Shown: positions 23,767 through 32,944, counted from the first letter of the stretch. The stretch: 64,000 bases of DNA from Bacteroidota bacterium (GCA_024279425.1 JAJRRO010000016.1:1-64000); one strand, 5' to 3'. Made by a program: numbers and translations. The notes: generated from the sequence alone by a model not told the origin.

Positions 23767-24810
23767 ATGAAAAAAATTAAACAGTTTGCTTATACCCTTT
23801 CGATACTCGTTCCTTTTTTGGGATTTTCACAATATACAGATGTAATCAATTCAAATAGGCCTGGATTAAGTGTTGGCGCCTATGCCATCGGAAAAAATGT
23901 GTTACAAATGGAAGCTGGATTATTGTATGAGCAGCAAGACCATAACTTATTGAACACCCAATCCAATATCTGGGGCACTGATATTTCGCTGAGGTACGGA
24001 CTTTTATTCGAGCAGCTTGAACTTAACTGGGAGGGTACATTTCAAAACCAGAATATCACATTTTCAAATTTTGGAACCAGTGATTCAAGAACTGATTTTC
24101 ATCGCAATAGATTAGGGCTTAAATTCTTGATATACGATCGTTACAAAAGTGCGGAGCGAAACAAACCAAATTTATACAGTTGGAGGGCCAACAACCTTTT
24201 TCAGATGAAAAATTTAATTCCTTCTGTTTCTTTGTACGCCGGAGCCAACTTTGTACTGGGTGATAATCCTTTTTATGTCGGGGAGCCAACTATTTCCCCT
24301 AGAGTAATGGTTGCCACCCAAAGCCGTTTAACACCTAGATTTGTTCTTATTTCCAATCTCGCCTATGATCGTATAGGAACTGATTTTCCTGAAATGAGTT
24401 ATTTGATTTCCCTGTCACATGCGTTCAAAAATCCCAAATGGAGTGTTTTTGTAGAAAACCAAGGGGTTAAAAGTGATCGATATTCTGACATTCTGATTCG
24501 AAGTGGTATTGCACACCTTTTCAATGAAGACCTCCAGGCCGATATTAATCTAGGAGCAAGCTTTAAAAATACCCCCTCTAGAATATTTATAAGCATGGGA
24601 GCTTCCTATCGTTTTGATTTCCATACAGACGAACCCAAGGCCTTTGAGGATCAGAATGCCAATCAAAATGGAGGAGAAATCAAAAAGAACTCCATGAAAA
24701 AGAAAAAAAAGAAAAAAAATAGAGGTTTTGGAGCAGAGGATATCGACTTAGGCCCATCTAAAAAACAATTGCGCAAGCTTAAGAAAGCCCGAAAAAGGAA
24801 CAAAGGGTAA
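23767..24810 (+). CDS. Outer-membrane beta-barrel protein with a Lys-rich tail
   Basis: A 347-residue protein started at ATG 23767 so that the signal peptide (KKIKQFAYTLSILVPFLGFSQ) is at the N-terminus. The body (residues 25-290) has alternating strands with aromatic girdles typical of a 12-stranded barrel and the phrase TDVINSNRPGLSVGAYAIGKNVLQMEAGLLYEQ, which is the signature of the transporter/phenol-degradation MetA-like family (PF13557). The last 60 residues are unusual: a Lys run (MKKKKKKKNRG), then a basic amphipathic segment (KKQLRKLKKARKRNKG). The tail would be periplasmic and may bind peptidoglycan or nucleic acid. Substrate unknown. Confidence 0.7.
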   Translation: MKKIKQFAYTLSILVPFLGFSQYTDVINSNRPGLSVGAYAIGKNVLQMEAGLLYEQQDHNLLNTQSNIWGTDISLRYGLLFEQLELNWEGTFQNQNITFSNFGTSDSRTDFHRNRLGLKFLIYDRYKSAERNKPNLYSWRANNLFQMKNLIPSVSLYAGANFVLGDNPFYVGEPTISPRVMVATQSRLTPRFVLISNLAYDRIGTDFPEMSYLISLSHAFKNPKWSVFVENQGVKSDRYSDILIRSGIAHLFNEDLQADINLGASFKNTPSRIFISMGASYRFDFHTDEPKAFEDQNANQNGGEIKKNSMKKKKKKKNRGFGAEDIDLGPSKKQLRKLKKARKRNKG

Positions 24811-24919
24811 ATAGAGTTTTCATCCTTTTAAGAATAGTTGACAATTCCTTAAAAATGGGGTTGTATTTTTTTTCTGTATTTGATTAATATTCCTAATATT
24901 GACCTTACAAAACATTCGT

Positions 24920-26041
24920 ATGGTCACGCTAAAAGAAGCTTCTTCAAAAGCCGATTTAAAAAAATTCGTCAAGTTTCCTTTTACCCTTTATAAAGGGTCT
25001 CCCTATTGGGTGCCACCTATTATCAATGATGAGTTGGAATCATTTGACAAAACTAAGAACCCCGCTTTTGAAAGTGCCGAAGCCCGTTTTTTCCTTGCCT
25101 ATAAGGGAGGGGAAATCGTTGGAAGAATTGCCGCCATCATCAACTGGATTGAAATAAAACAGCAGAATGTCAATAAAATGCGTTTTGGTTGGTTCGATTT
25201 TATCGATGACACCGAAGTTTCGGAAACTCTTTTGGATAAGGTGGCAGAAATAGGCAGAAGTCAAAATCTTGAGTTTATGGAAGGCCCGGTAGGTTTTTCG
25301 AACTTGGACAAAGTTGGTGTTCTTACTGAAGGGTTTAAGCACATTGGCACCATGATTACCTGGTATAATCATGCTTATTACAAAAAGCATTACGAACGTC
25401 TTGGGTTTGCAAAAGAGAAAGGGTATTTGGAAAATAAATTCCCAGCGAAAAATGCAGATCCCATATTTTACTCCAAGGCCCAAAGTCTAATAAAACGGCG
25501 CTATGGACTTAGGGAGGTTAATTTTACCAAGACCAAGGATGTGCTTGCCATGACCGATAAAATGTTTGATCTCTTTAATGAAACTTATGCTTCGTTGTCT
25601 TCTTTTGTTCCGATAACCGAGGTTCAAAAGGCTTACTTTAAGAAAAAGTACATCAGTTTTATAAATCCAGAATACATTAAGTTTATTGTAGATAAAGAAG
25701 ATAAACTCATCGCATTCGCCATTGTTATGCCCTCTTTTTCAAAAGCGTTACAAAAGGCCAATGGTAAATTATTCCCGTTTGGCATATTTCATTTATTGAA
25801 GGCAAAAAGATTCAATAAGGACGTCATCTTTTATTTAATCGGGATACATCCAGAATATCAGAATAAAGGGGTTACGGCCATTATTTTTAATCAATACCAT
25901 AAAACATTTACGGAGAAAAAAGTCGAGATGTGCTACCGTACCCCAGAATTGGAAGAAAACATTGCAATACAACAAATGTGGAAGCATTTTGACCCTAAAA
26001 TCTATCAAAGACGATGTACCTTCCGGAAAGAGTTGGGCTGA
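24920..26041 (+). CDS. GNAT-like acetyltransferase-fold protein
   Basis: A 373-residue soluble protein started at ATG 24920. The first half has a GNAT-like acceptor region (FPFTLYKGSPYWVPPIINDELESFDKTKNPAFESAEARFF, then GRIAAIINW). The second half has an acetyl-CoA-type loop region in HPEYQNKGVTAIIFNQYHKTF, the QxxGx(G/A)-like motif of GNAT enzymes, near residue 320. Two linked GNAT-like halves are known in this lineage, often mislabelled in databases. Substrate is unknown. It appears to be a single-gene unit. Confidence 0.7.
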   Translation: MVTLKEASSKADLKKFVKFPFTLYKGSPYWVPPIINDELESFDKTKNPAFESAEARFFLAYKGGEIVGRIAAIINWIEIKQQNVNKMRFGWFDFIDDTEVSETLLDKVAEIGRSQNLEFMEGPVGFSNLDKVGVLTEGFKHIGTMITWYNHAYYKKHYERLGFAKEKGYLENKFPAKNADPIFYSKAQSLIKRRYGLREVNFTKTKDVLAMTDKMFDLFNETYASLSSFVPITEVQKAYFKKKYISFINPEYIKFIVDKEDKLIAFAIVMPSFSKALQKANGKLFPFGIFHLLKAKRFNKDVIFYLIGIHPEYQNKGVTAIIFNQYHKTFTEKKVEMCYRTPELEENIAIQQMWKHFDPKIYQRRCTFRKELG

Positions 26042-26086
26042 TTAAAAAATTCCAAACTCCAATTGTATTTTTGAAATTTGGAATTT
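26041..26086 (-). terminator. Terminator-like hairpin after the acyltransferase
   Basis: A 10-bp perfect inverted repeat (AAATTCCAAA / TTTGGAATTT) with a 20-nt loop. On the minus strand it is followed by TTTTT, so it can end the leftward transcript of the serine-palmitoyltransferase-like gene. Confidence 0.5.
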
Positions 26087-26120
26087 CAGTATTGTGATAT
26101 GCAAAATCAAATGATTTTGT

Positions 26121-27380
26121 CTATTCTCCCATTGCAGCAGCTACAGCCGCTGATAATCTTTTGTAGGTTCCATTTTCCAAACGCGCTCTAATGGCTGAAA
26201 ATGCTACCAATGTTTCCTCGATATCTGTCAAAGTATGCGTAGCAGTAGGTATCAGTCTCAACAAAATAAGGCCTTTCGGGATTACAGGATATACTACAAT
26301 AGAACAGAAGATTTCGTAATTCTCACGTAAATCCTTTACCAAAGCCATAGCCTCAGGAATACTACCGTTCAAATACACCGGGGTAACACAGCTGGTAGTA
26401 GTCCCAATATCGAAACCTCTTTCCTTAAGTCCGTTTTGAAGTGCATTTACGTTTTCCCAAAGCTTTGCCCTTAATTCTGGCATGGTACGTAGCATATCCA
26501 AACGCTTTAAAGCCCCCTTTACATAAATCATTGGTAGCGACTTTGCGAACATTTGAGAACGTAAATTGTATTTCAAATAATCGATTATTCCTTTATCAGC
26601 AGCTAAGAAAGCTCCAATACCTGCCATAGATTTAGCAAAAGTTGCAAAATAAACATCTATGTCATCTTGAACCCCTTGCTCTTCTCCAGCACCTGCCCCT
26701 GTCTTTCCTAAAGTTCCAAAACCGTGGGCATCATCTACAAATAATCTGAAATTGTATTTTTTCTTAAGCTCAATTATTTCCTTAAGCTTGCCTTGTTCGC
26801 CACGCATACCGAAAACGCCTTCGGAAATGACCAAAATTCCACCGCCAGTCTGATTCGCCATCTTTTTAGCGCGTTCCAAGTTTTTCTCAAGACTTTCAAT
26901 ATCGTTATGCTTAAAGGTAAAGCGCTTACCCATATGCAAACGAACACCATCAATGATACAGGCATGAGAATCAACATCATATACAATAATATCGTCTTTT
27001 GATACCAAGGCATCAATGGCCGAAACCATTCCTTGGTAACCAAAATTCAATAAATATGCAGATTCTTTTCGTACGAATGCAGCCAATTCTTGCTCCAATT
27101 GTTCATGATATTCGGTATGGCCGCTCATCATTCTTGCACCCATAGGGTATGCTGAACCATATTCAGCAGCAGCCTCAGCATCAACCCTCTTAACTTCTGG
27201 TGAATTAGCAAGTCCCAAGTAATCATTAATACTCCAAGTGATTACTTCCTTGCCCTGGAACTTCATCCTATTGGAAATAGGCCCTTCTAATTTTGGAAAA
27301 ACAAAATATCCTTCTGCTTGAGAAGCCCATTTTCCCAACGGACCTTTATTCTCAATTATTCTTTCAAACAAGTCTCTCAT
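26121..27380 (-). CDS. Alpha-oxoamine synthase (serine palmitoyltransferase- or cysteate acyltransferase-like)
   Basis: A 419-residue PLP enzyme. The PLP-lysine is in YFATFAKSMAGIGAF, with DDAHGFGTLG (PLP Asp and His) and the substrate loop SAYPMGARMMSGHTEYHEQLE. The family condenses an amino acid with an acyl-CoA, releasing CO2. In Bacteroidota this type makes sphingoid bases from serine or, with cysteate, the sulfonolipid base capnine. The preceding gene encodes a cysteine-synthase-like enzyme, which favours the cysteate route. I chose ATG 27380 because a -7 promoter element lies at 27402-27409, inside the longer reading frame that starts at 27431. Substrate choice (serine or cysteate) needs an assay. 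Confidence 0.85.
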   Translation of the reverse strand: MRDLFERIIENKGPLGKWASQAEGYFVFPKLEGPISNRMKFQGKEVITWSINDYLGLANSPEVKRVDAEAAAEYGSAYPMGARMMSGHTEYHEQLEQELAAFVRKESAYLLNFGYQGMVSAIDALVSKDDIIVYDVDSHACIIDGVRLHMGKRFTFKHNDIESLEKNLERAKKMANQTGGGILVISEGVFGMRGEQGKLKEIIELKKKYNFRLFVDDAHGFGTLGKTGAGAGEEQGVQDDIDVYFATFAKSMAGIGAFLAADKGIIDYLKYNLRSQMFAKSLPMIYVKGALKRLDMLRTMPELRAKLWENVNALQNGLKERGFDIGTTTSCVTPVYLNGSIPEAMALVKDLRENYEIFCSIVVYPVIPKGLILLRLIPTATHTLTDIEETLVAFSAIRARLENGTYKRLSAAVAAAMGE

Positions 27381-27401
27381 TACACCTAGTTGGTTTGACT
27401 G

Positions 27402-27409
27402 CAAAAGTA
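27402..27409 (-). promoter_or_regulatory. Internal promoter element of the acyltransferase gene
   Basis: Minus-strand TACTTTTG matches TAnnTTTG. It lies downstream of the terminator at 27448-27479 and 21 nt before ATG 27380, so the gene likely has its own transcript and the shorter start. Confidence 0.45.
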
Positions 27410-27447
27410 TAGATTTTTCATTAGCATTCATAACTTATTTTAGAACC

Positions 27448-27479
27448 AAAAAAAGCAATGACTGTGTCGTCATTGCTTT
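27448..27479 (-). terminator. Strong terminator between the cysteine-synthase-like and acyltransferase genes
   Basis: Perfect 11-bp stem (AAAGCAATGAC / GTCATTGCTTT), 6-nt loop, then seven T on the minus strand. It lies between two genes of the same direction, so it either separates or attenuates them. Confidence 0.85.
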
Positions 27480-27503
27480 CTATATCGTTAAATAAATCGA
27501 GTG

Positions 27504-28544
27504 TTATTTTACAAATTGTATTTTTTGCGTTTCTTCTTCTACATTGGCATTCAAGAACCCTTGGTCTTCCATCCATTTGTCGCTATAGATTTTACTCATA
27601 TAACGCGAACCATGATCAGGAAATATCACCACTACATTACTGTCTTTATCAAAAGTCCCCAATTCGTCCAACTGTTTTAAGGCTTGCATAACCGCACCAC
27701 TGGTATAGCCAGCAAAAATACCTTCGGTCTTTGCCAATTCCCTAGCAGCATGGGCACTTTCCTCATCACTTACTTTTATGAACTTGTCAATAACATCAAA
27801 ATCTGTTGCTGAAGGAATTAAGTTTTTACCTAACCCCTCAATACGATAAGGGTATATTTCATTGGTATCAAATTCCCCTGTTTCATGATATTTTTGCAAT
27901 ACTGATCCAAAAGCGTCCACGCCAATTACTTGAACAGCAGAATTTTTTTCCTTCAAATATTTTGCTATCCCTGATATCGTACCACCTGTACCACTACAGG
28001 CTACCAAATGCGTAATGTTCCCATTGGTCTGTTCCCAAATCTCTGGTCCTGTCGAAGCGTAGTGAGCATCAATATTCAATTTATTGAAATATTGATTTAT
28101 ATATACCGAACCTTTGATTTCTTCATGTAGTCGTTTAGCTACTTGATAATATGATCTAGGATCATCGGCACTGACATGGGCCGGACATACATATACCTTG
28201 GCTCCCAAAGACCTTAACATATCTATCTTGTCTTTTGAGGACTTGGAACTAACCGCTAAGACGCACTCATAGCCTTTGATTATACTAACCATTGCAATAC
28301 TGAAACCAGTATTGCCCGAGGTGGTCTCTATAATTGTACTGCCTTTGGTCAATATTCCTTTTTTTTCGGCTTGGTCAATGATATAGGAAGCTATCCTATC
28401 TTTTGAGGAATGACCTGGGTTAAAAGCCTCTACTTTGGCATAAAAATTACCCGATAGTTTGGCTGTTGTTTTATTTAATCTGATAAGTGGAGTATTCCCT
28501 ATTAAATCAAGGATACTGTGGTAGGCATTTATCTTTTGTTCCAT
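27504..28544 (-). CDS. PLP-dependent cysteine synthase-family enzyme, candidate cysteate synthase
   Basis: A 346-residue fold-type II PLP enzyme. The PLP-lysine is in [11 protein letters not shown] (Lys49), the substrate loop is [13 protein letters not shown] (residues 74-86), the phosphate loop is [11 protein letters not shown], and [12 protein letters not shown] follows the family. Cysteine synthases replace the O-acetyl of serine with sulfide. In the capnine pathway described in Bacteroidota (CapA), a related enzyme uses sulfite to make cysteate. Position next to an alpha-oxoamine synthase suggests the second role. A plain cysteine synthase remains possible. The gene ends with the terminator at 27448. 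Confidence 0.85.
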   Translation of the reverse strand: MEQKINAYHSILDLIGNTPLIRLNKTTAKLSGNFYAKVEAFNPGHSSKDRIASYIIDQAEKKGILTKGSTIIETTSGNTGFSIAMVSIIKGYECVLAVSSKSSKDKIDMLRSLGAKVYVCPAHVSADDPRSYYQVAKRLHEEIKGSVYINQYFNKLNIDAHYASTGPEIWEQTNGNITHLVACSGTGGTISGIAKYLKEKNSAVQVIGVDAFGSVLQKYHETGEFDTNEIYPYRIEGLGKNLIPSATDFDVIDKFIKVSDEESAHAARELAKTEGIFAGYTSGAVMQALKQLDELGTFDKDSNVVVIFPDHGSRYMSKIYSDKWMEDQGFLNANVEEETQKIQFVK

Positions 28545-28622
28545 AAAGGCTGTCTAGGTTATGCAACTTCAACAATTGAAAAATTGTTAAAATTCAATCA
28601 CAAATTTAGTATTTTTTTTGAA

Positions 28623-30761
28623 TTATTGGATTTTTCTCTCTAAATCCAATATAAATGCATATTCTTTGGCTACTTCTTTCAGGGACTCAAAACGGCCTGA
28701 AGCACCACCATGACCAACATCCATATTAATATCCAATAACAACAAATTTTCATCCGTTTTAACTTCCCGTAATTTGGCAACCCATTTGGCAGGTTCAAAA
28801 TACTGTACCTGCGAATCATGTAATCCGGTTGTTACCAATACATTGGGATATTCTTGGGCCGTAACATTGTCATAGGGAGAATAGGATTTCATGTAGTCAT
28901 AATATTTTTTCTCATTTGGGTTTCCCCATTCATCATACTCTCCCGTAGTCAACGGAATGGAGTCATCTAACATCGTCGTCACTACATCTACAAAAGGTAC
29001 CGCTGCGATTACACCGCAATACAATTCTGGAGCCATATTGATTACCGCTCCCATTAACAGACCGCCTGCAGAACCTCCCATGGCATATAAATGATCTGCA
29101 CTGGTATAATTATTTTCAATCAGATACTTTGAACAGTCAATGAAATCGGTAAAGGTGTTCTTCTTTTTTAATAGCTTACCATCTTCATACCACTGCCTTC
29201 CTAAATATTGACCACCCCGGATATGAGTTAGCACATACACAAAACCACGATCCAACAGACTTAATCGCACTGTCGAAAAATAAGGGTCGATAGTGGAGCC
29301 GTAAGAACCATAAGCATATTGCAAAATAGGCGTATTACTATTTATTTTAGTGTCTTTATGATATACAATGGACATCGGGACCTTGACACCGTCTCTAGCA
29401 GTTGTCCAAATTCTTTCTGACCTGTAATTCTCTTTTTTGAACTTTCCACCAAGGACTTCCTGTTCTTTTTTTATTTCCTTCTCCTTAGTTCGCATGTTAA
29501 AGTCAATTACCGAGCTTGGAGTAGTCAGTGAATTGTAGGCGTATCTCAAGGTATCTGAATCAAATTCAGGGTTTCTACCCACGTAAGCGGTATAGGTTTC
29601 GCTATTAAAAGGTAAATAGTAACTGTCTTTTTTATCCCAACGGGCTATTTTCAGTTTGTTCAAACCATGCTCACGTTCAGATAATACATAATAGTCCTTA
29701 AAAATATCAATGTCTTCCAACAAAACATTTTCCCTGTGCTTAATGAATTCCTGCCAATTATCAGCTGAGGTGTCTTCCTCTTTGACCTTCATTAGTTTAA
29801 AGTTCTTTGCAGCATCCTTGTTTGTTAAAACATAAAAGGAATCATCATAATGGGTAATTGAATACTCCAGACCCCTTTTTCGTTTGGAAAATACCTGAAA
29901 CTCCCCATCGGGAGTATCTGCGCTAAGTGTTTGAAATTCAGAAGTAAGTGTACTGTAACATCCTATTACAATATATTTTTTTGATTTGGTTTTATAGACA
30001 TAAGTACCAAAGGTCTCATCTTTTTCATGGAACACCATTTTATCATCCTTGGCCGACATACCGAATTTATGTCTGTAGATTTTGTCAGATCTAAGGGTAA
30101 CAGTATCCTTTTTGCTATAAAACAAAGTTTTATTGTCGTTGGCCCAAACTGAACCACCTGTGGTGTTTTCTATTTTATCGGCATAAATTTCCCCAGTTTC
30201 CAAATTTTTGATTTGAATAGTATATTGCCTTCGAGAGACTGTATCAACCCCAAACGAAGCCAATTTATTATCGGGGCTTATGGCTATTCCTCCCAAATTG
30301 AAAAACTCGTGGCCTTCAGCCATTTCATTTCCATTGAACATTATTTCCTCAGTAGCATCCAGAGTCCCCTTGTGCCTACTATAAATAGGGTATTCCTTTC
30401 CTGTCTCATACCTTGTTACATACCAGTAGCCATTTTGCTTATAAGGAACCGAAGAATCATCTTCCTTAATTCTAGACTTCATTTCTTCAAAAAGAGTTCC
30501 CTGAAAATCTTTGGTATGATCTGTAAGTGTATTGTAATAGGCTTTTTCTTTTTCTAAATGGGCAACAACCTCTTCATTTTCCCGGTCATTGAGCCAATAA
30601 TAATCATCAATTCTTATATCATCATGTATAATTAGCTCTTTCGGATTTTTTTTTGCTACAGGAGCTTGAGTTTTGGTCATAGTATTCTTTTCATTCTGGC
30701 AAGAAGCAGCAAAAGTAAGACTTACAATAAAAAATAACGTTCTTTTTCCCAGATGTATCAT
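28623..30761 (-). CDS. S9-family peptidase, oligopeptidase B type
   Basis: A 712-residue serine protease with an N-terminal lipoprotein signal (FFIVSLTFAASC, Cys at 21). Residues 40-430 form the beta-propeller lid (DDYYWLNDRENEEVVAHL at the start). The C-terminal hydrolase domain carries Ser in GGSAGGLLM (near residue 560), Asp in GLHDSQV (near 648) and His in GHGGASGRF (near 685). The family cleaves short peptides after basic or other residues. Lipidation places it in the periplasm or outer membrane rather than the cytosol. An internal Met at residue 28 would give a cytosolic form but is less likely. Confidence 0.9.
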   Translation of the reverse strand: MIHLGKRTLFFIVSLTFAASCQNEKNTMTKTQAPVAKKNPKELIIHDDIRIDDYYWLNDRENEEVVAHLEKEKAYYNTLTDHTKDFQGTLFEEMKSRIKEDDSSVPYKQNGYWYVTRYETGKEYPIYSRHKGTLDATEEIMFNGNEMAEGHEFFNLGGIAISPDNKLASFGVDTVSRRQYTIQIKNLETGEIYADKIENTTGGSVWANDNKTLFYSKKDTVTLRSDKIYRHKFGMSAKDDKMVFHEKDETFGTYVYKTKSKKYIVIGCYSTLTSEFQTLSADTPDGEFQVFSKRKRGLEYSITHYDDSFYVLTNKDAAKNFKLMKVKEEDTSADNWQEFIKHRENVLLEDIDIFKDYYVLSEREHGLNKLKIARWDKKDSYYLPFNSETYTAYVGRNPEFDSDTLRYAYNSLTTPSSVIDFNMRTKEKEIKKEQEVLGGKFKKENYRSERIWTTARDGVKVPMSIVYHKDTKINSNTPILQYAYGSYGSTIDPYFSTVRLSLLDRGFVYVLTHIRGGQYLGRQWYEDGKLLKKKNTFTDFIDCSKYLIENNYTSADHLYAMGGSAGGLLMGAVINMAPELYCGVIAAVPFVDVVTTMLDDSIPLTTGEYDEWGNPNEKKYYDYMKSYSPYDNVTAQEYPNVLVTTGLHDSQVQYFEPAKWVAKLREVKTDENLLLLDINMDVGHGGASGRFESLKEVAKEYAFILDLERKIQ

Positions 30762-30788
30762 AAATATTTATTTATTCCGGCAATTGAG

Positions 30789-30796
30789 TAATTTTG
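30789..30796 (+). promoter_or_regulatory. -7 element of the YbaB gene
   Basis: TAATTTTG fits TAnnTTTG and lies 25 nt before ATG 30822, in the spacer shared with the divergent S9 peptidase. Confidence 0.4.
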
Positions 30797-30821
30797 GACG
30801 TACCAATTTATATAAGAAATT

Positions 30822-31148
30822 ATGTTTGGAGATATGATGGGAATGATGGGGAAACTCAAAGAGGCCCAAGAAAAAATTGAAGCTACCAAGAAAAGATTGA
30901 ATACCATCAGTCTTCAAGAAACCTCATCCGATGGCTTACTAACAGTTTCGATTACCGGGAATAGAGCTATTAAGGAAATCAACATAGATGATAGTTTATT
31001 GACCGATAAGGAACAGCTCGAGGACTATTTGGTCTTGACTATCAACAAAGCGATCGATGCGGCCACTAGGGTCAATGAAGCAGAACTTTCGGCCGCTGCA
31101 AAGGATGGCATGCCCAACATTCCAGGAATGGATTCTTTGTTCAAATAA
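30822..31148 (+). CDS. ybaB: YbaB/EbfC-family nucleoid-associated protein
   Basis: A 108-residue DNA-binding protein. The Met/Gly-rich start [20 protein letters not shown], a central strand region ([24 protein letters not shown]) and the C-terminal motif [17 protein letters not shown] are diagnostic. YbaB forms tweezer-like dimers that bind and compact DNA. In many genomes it sits with dnaX/recR; here it stands alone, opposite the S9 peptidase. The following region 31149-31360 contains a repeat copy and no gene. Confidence 0.9.
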   Translation: MFGDMMGMMGKLKEAQEKIEATKKRLNTISLQETSSDGLLTVSITGNRAIKEINIDDSLLTDKEQLEDYLVLTINKAIDAATRVNEAELSAAAKDGMPNIPGMDSLFK

Positions 31149-31197
31149 GCCTATGTTACTGGTCTATCCACATCGGGTTATGATTCAGCTAAAACTA

Positions 31198-31287
31198 AAA
31201 GTTGAGGTTGATTTTAGCCTAACAAATAAGGTAAGTCAGATTCCCCCCAAAATATAGTTGTTCGTTTTCATTATATTTAAGTAGAAA
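31198..31287 (+). repeat. Direct repeat, copy 1
   Basis: A 90-bp element whose first 49 bp are identical to the copy at 33072-33160; the rest matches at most positions (both end TATATTTAAGTAGAAA). A weaker resemblance runs on into the next 30 bp. Both copies stand before a gene start on the plus strand (31361 and 33231) and bracket 1.9 kb. Confidence 0.85.
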
Positions 31288-31360
31288 TCACAGCACTACG
31301 TTTAGCCCTTTAGTTATGTGTAATTGGAATAGTGAAAAGTAATAATCAATCTATAAAATC

Positions 31361-32248
31361 ATGAATGTAGGAAAAATAGAATCTCTTTGGCGATTCCCCG
31401 TGAAATCCTTTCAGGGTGAAAAACTCGATTATGTAGAATTTGATAGCCAAGGTGTTGTTGGTGATCGAGCATATGCCCTAATTGATAATGAGACAGGCAA
31501 AGTTGTAAGTGCTAAAAGTGTAAAATTGTTCCCTAAACTGCTAATGTGTAGTGCATCCTATTTAAAAAAACCACAACAGGGCCAAGAGTTACCTCCGGTA
31601 CAAATCACTTTAGCTGATGGAAAATCGATAGATAGTGATTCCAAGGATATTGATCAAATCTTATCTGATTTTTTCGGGAGAGATCTTACACTTGCCCGAG
31701 TAGCCCCAGAAGACTATACTATTGACCAATTCCATCCAGATTTGGAAAACCTCGACCCTGCAGGAAATCGAAACATTTCAACTGAACAAAAACTTGGATC
31801 AGCTTTATTCAAAGCTATGGGTGTTGACTCTCCACTGCCACCGGGATCGTTTATGGATGTTTTTCCAGTTTCATTGATGACGACTTCAACACTTAACTAT
31901 ATGCAAGAACTTAGACCAGAAACAAATTTTAATGAAAGAAGATTTCGAATGAATGTAGTTGTGAAAACTACTGACCCTGGCTTTGTTGAAAATACTTGGG
32001 TTGGAAAAACACTCACAATAGGAAATAATGTTCCACTCATGATAACAATGCCAGATCCAAGATGTGTGATGACCACACTCCCACAGAATGGCATCCCTAA
32101 GGATAATTATGTTCTTAAAACGCTTGTAAATCATAATCGACTCGATATTATGGGGTCAGGAAAGTTCCCTTGTGCCGGAGTTTATGCTGTTGTTGGAAGT
32201 GCTGGATTGGTTAGCGTTAATGACGATGTGGAATTAAGTAAAATTTAA
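31361..32248 (+). CDS. MOSC-domain protein
   Basis: A 295-residue soluble protein. The N-terminal MOSC beta-barrel (VGKIESLWRFPVKSFQGEKLDYVEFDSQGVVGDRAYALID) is followed by the MOSC domain with NERRFRMNVVVKT, and TMPDPRCVMTTLPQ with the conserved Cys near residue 230. The family binds molybdenum cofactor or carries sulfane sulfur and reduces N-hydroxylated compounds. No other Moco gene is nearby, and the gene sits alone between repeat copies and hairpins, which suggests acquisition. Function here is not proven. Confidence 0.85.
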   Translation: MNVGKIESLWRFPVKSFQGEKLDYVEFDSQGVVGDRAYALIDNETGKVVSAKSVKLFPKLLMCSASYLKKPQQGQELPPVQITLADGKSIDSDSKDIDQILSDFFGRDLTLARVAPEDYTIDQFHPDLENLDPAGNRNISTEQKLGSALFKAMGVDSPLPPGSFMDVFPVSLMTTSTLNYMQELRPETNFNERRFRMNVVVKTTDPGFVENTWVGKTLTIGNNVPLMITMPDPRCVMTTLPQNGIPKDNYVLKTLVNHNRLDIMGSGKFPCAGVYAVVGSAGLVSVNDDVELSKI

Positions 32249-32299
32249 TTATTTACAATTGCCAAAGGGATAAAAGGACAATAACAAACAACATCACCT

Positions 32300-32347
32300 A
32301 TCGGTAATTTTGTGCAAAGACAGCACGCAATCTAAAAAACCACCGAT
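32300..32347. repeat. Bulged hairpin between the MOSC gene and the next membrane gene
   Basis: ATCGGT (32300-32305) pairs with ACCGAT (32342-32347) and an inner stem GTGC/GCAC (32312-32315/32323-32326) forms around a 7-nt loop with bulges. It is in the 132-nt gap between two plus-strand genes. Resembles a cassette-boundary or regulatory structure. Confidence 0.35.
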
Positions 32348-32380
32348 TACATAACCGTTGTGCTTAATTAAAATAAAAAA

Positions 32381-32860
32381 ATGAATTTCGATTACTCAAC
32401 ATATATAGGCCTTGCTTCCATTGCTGGAATATTCCTTGGTTTTGCCGCATTAATTACTGCCTCAGATGATCACGATAGCCCTGTTCTAATTAAGGGTATT
32501 GTGAATATTGGAATGTTAACCTTAGCTGGTTCACTTGTTCCCATTCTTTTAGCTAAATACGGCATAGGCGAACATCTTTTGTATCGTTTGTCTAGTGGAA
32601 TATTTATTTTATTAATATGGTTTAGTCTTTTACACCCTACCACAAGAAAATTTTTGATAATTCAATTTCAAATGGATTTAAAGGCTGCTTTATTTTTTTG
32701 GATATTTATAGAAATCCCAATTCAATTGCCTCTAATATTTGCAATATTAGGTGTTTATCCATCATTACATAATGCATTATATATTACCAGTATTATTCTA
32801 AATTTGATTCAATCTGGATATTTACTTGTCCAGTTCGTTCATGCATCAAGGAAGGATTAA
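32381..32860 (+). CDS. Hypothetical integral membrane protein
   Basis: A 159-residue protein with five hydrophobic helices (YIGLASIAGIFLGFAALITA, IVNIGMLTLAGSLVPILL, LSSGIFILLIWFSLL, AALFFWIFIEIPIQLPLIFAIL, LYITSIILNLIQSGYLLVQF) and no other domain. The amphipathic, loop-poor design is like small membrane accessory proteins. I do not recognise it. It stands alone between repeat-rich gaps in the variable pocket, and its more AT-rich sequence than neighbours suggests transfer. Confidence 0.6.
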   Translation: MNFDYSTYIGLASIAGIFLGFAALITASDDHDSPVLIKGIVNIGMLTLAGSLVPILLAKYGIGEHLLYRLSSGIFILLIWFSLLHPTTRKFLIIQFQMDLKAALFFWIFIEIPIQLPLIFAILGVYPSLHNALYITSIILNLIQSGYLLVQFVHASRKD

Positions 32861-32886
32861 TGAATTGGTAAATAACTATGCACAAC

Positions 32887-32944
32887 GTGTATAAATCAAA
32901 GTGGCTAAACGCCTCCACATTTCATATACTAAGCGTTATTACAC
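32887..32944. repeat. Long imperfect palindrome with bulged bases
   Basis: GTGTATAA (32887-32894) pairs with TTATTACAC (32936-32944, one bulge) and AAAGTGG (32898-32904) with CCACATTT (32915-32922, one bulge). The extrahelical single bases are a trait of integron attC sites, but the core GTTRRRY was not found. The surrounding gap 32861-33230 holds no gene and ends with repeat copy 2. Confidence 0.4.

Noticed and set aside
31057-31257. 66-codon frame overlapping the end of ybaB and into repeat copy 1
   Set aside because: Starts inside ybaB in another frame; its tail only reflects the repeat sequence, though the repeat itself is reported.
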